The position numbers and the translations under genes are program-made. From Cololabis saira (lineage: Eukaryota > Chordata > Actinopteri > Beloniformes > Belonidae), in the NCBI RefSeq assembly GCF_033807715.1, contig NC_084590.1, forward strand, positions 5,659,827-5,723,826: a DNA stretch of 64,000 nt, read 5' to 3'. Under the pieces are notes generated by a model. That model was not told the origin of the DNA. It saw nothing but the letters and a program-made list of their open reading frames with translations, and searched no databases. Below are positions 63,523 to 64,000 of the stretch, piece by piece. Positions within the stretch are counted from its first letter, which is position 1. Every line of letters begins with the position of its first letter.

Positions 63523-63885
63523 GTGATCAGATACTCTCACCCACCACCCCACCCTCCAACACTGCACCACTCTAGAGTTCTGTCCCCCCCCAGACCTGCA
63601 CCAGAGAGTCCAGACGGGCACCAAGACAGGGCCGGTTCTAGAAAATGATGACTAGGGCTGCATCTCAGATCAGAGGGGGTGCACATGCCTGGCACGTTAT
63701 TCAACACTAAATTATGCATTTTCCCATAATTTCAAGCGGAATGATACTAGCAAAACAAGAATATTTAAAGTGTATTTCAAATGCTTTATTGCAGCAATAT
63801 TGCTGCAGAACAAAGAAAATGCTACATTTAGTCTGGGCTACCTCACCCATCAGACAATCTAGCAACAGATGTTTCTTACTCTGAA
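63523..63885. other. 5' flank, nothing recognised
   Basis: No coding signal or named repeat between the hAT and the next MITE. Confidence 0.4.
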
Positions 63886-63889
63886 AATA

Positions 63890-64000
63890 AAACGATTCCG
63901 CGTTGCACCAACGCAGAGCCTACGGCGTAGGTGCGCGTCACCGCGTACCCTACGCCGTAGGCTACGCCGTCGATTTAACGCGGAACCATAAATCAGACTT
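63890..64000. mobile_element. Hairpin MITE, copy 3, cut by the window end
   Basis: CGATTCCGCGTTGCACCAAC at the left, ATTTAACGCGGAACCATAAA and TCAGACTT at the right; the arms (CGCAGAGCCTACGGCGTAGG and its inverse) fold on each other. Same family as 25000-25127. Confidence 0.75.

Overview
This 64 kb window is vertebrate nuclear DNA, almost certainly from a teleost fish. It carries one multi-exon host gene on the minus strand, and the introns and flanks are packed with repeats of kinds typical of fish genomes: L1/Tx1-like and L2 LINEs, a tRNA-derived SINE, hAT, Harbinger, Tc1/mariner and Tigger elements, a solo LTR, minisatellites and long (TAA)n and (TA)n runs. There is no prokaryotic, plasmid or CRISPR content.

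The host gene is alpha-2-macroglobulin (A2M). I could place 35 coding exons from the signal-peptide exon at 62355-62264 to a terminal exon whose stop codon is at 10291-10289. All 34 junctions are GT-AG and keep frame. Joined, they give 1515 or 1519 residues depending on the start ATG; human A2M has 1474. In order the protein has a signal peptide, the macroglobulin domains (exons 2-15), a long bait segment (exons 16-18), the second half with CUB and thioester domains (thioester motif in exon 24, residues 1035-1038) and the C-terminal receptor-binding domain (exons 30-35). A TATA box lies about 50 bp upstream of the start.

Layout from left to right: 1-5.6 kb is the 3' flank with LINE remnants, a 960 bp hAT element and a Tigger end. 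5.66-10.07 kb is a decayed L1/Tx1-like LINE inserted next to or inside a SINE. 10.3-17.9 kb holds exons 35-24, including an intron filled by a 1.9 kb almost G-free minisatellite. 18.0-21.5 kb holds exons 23-21. 21.5-31.7 kb is the largest intron and contains a Russian-doll nest of transposons. 31.7-39.4 kb holds exons 20-11 with the bait region. 39.4-44.6 kb is an intron with a Harbinger and a hAT element side by side. 44.6-55.4 kb holds exons 10-2. 55.4-62.3 kb is intron 1. 62.3-64.0 kb is the promoter and a hAT element with a near-perfect hairpin.

The most interesting observations concern the protease trap: a second, decayed copy of the bait exon in intron 18; an in-frame 18 bp repeat in exon 16 just before the bait; and a histidine at the position that in C3 catalyses thioester transfer but is asparagine in human A2M. 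Several transposons could be delimited exactly by their target-site duplications, which gives a relative insertion order.
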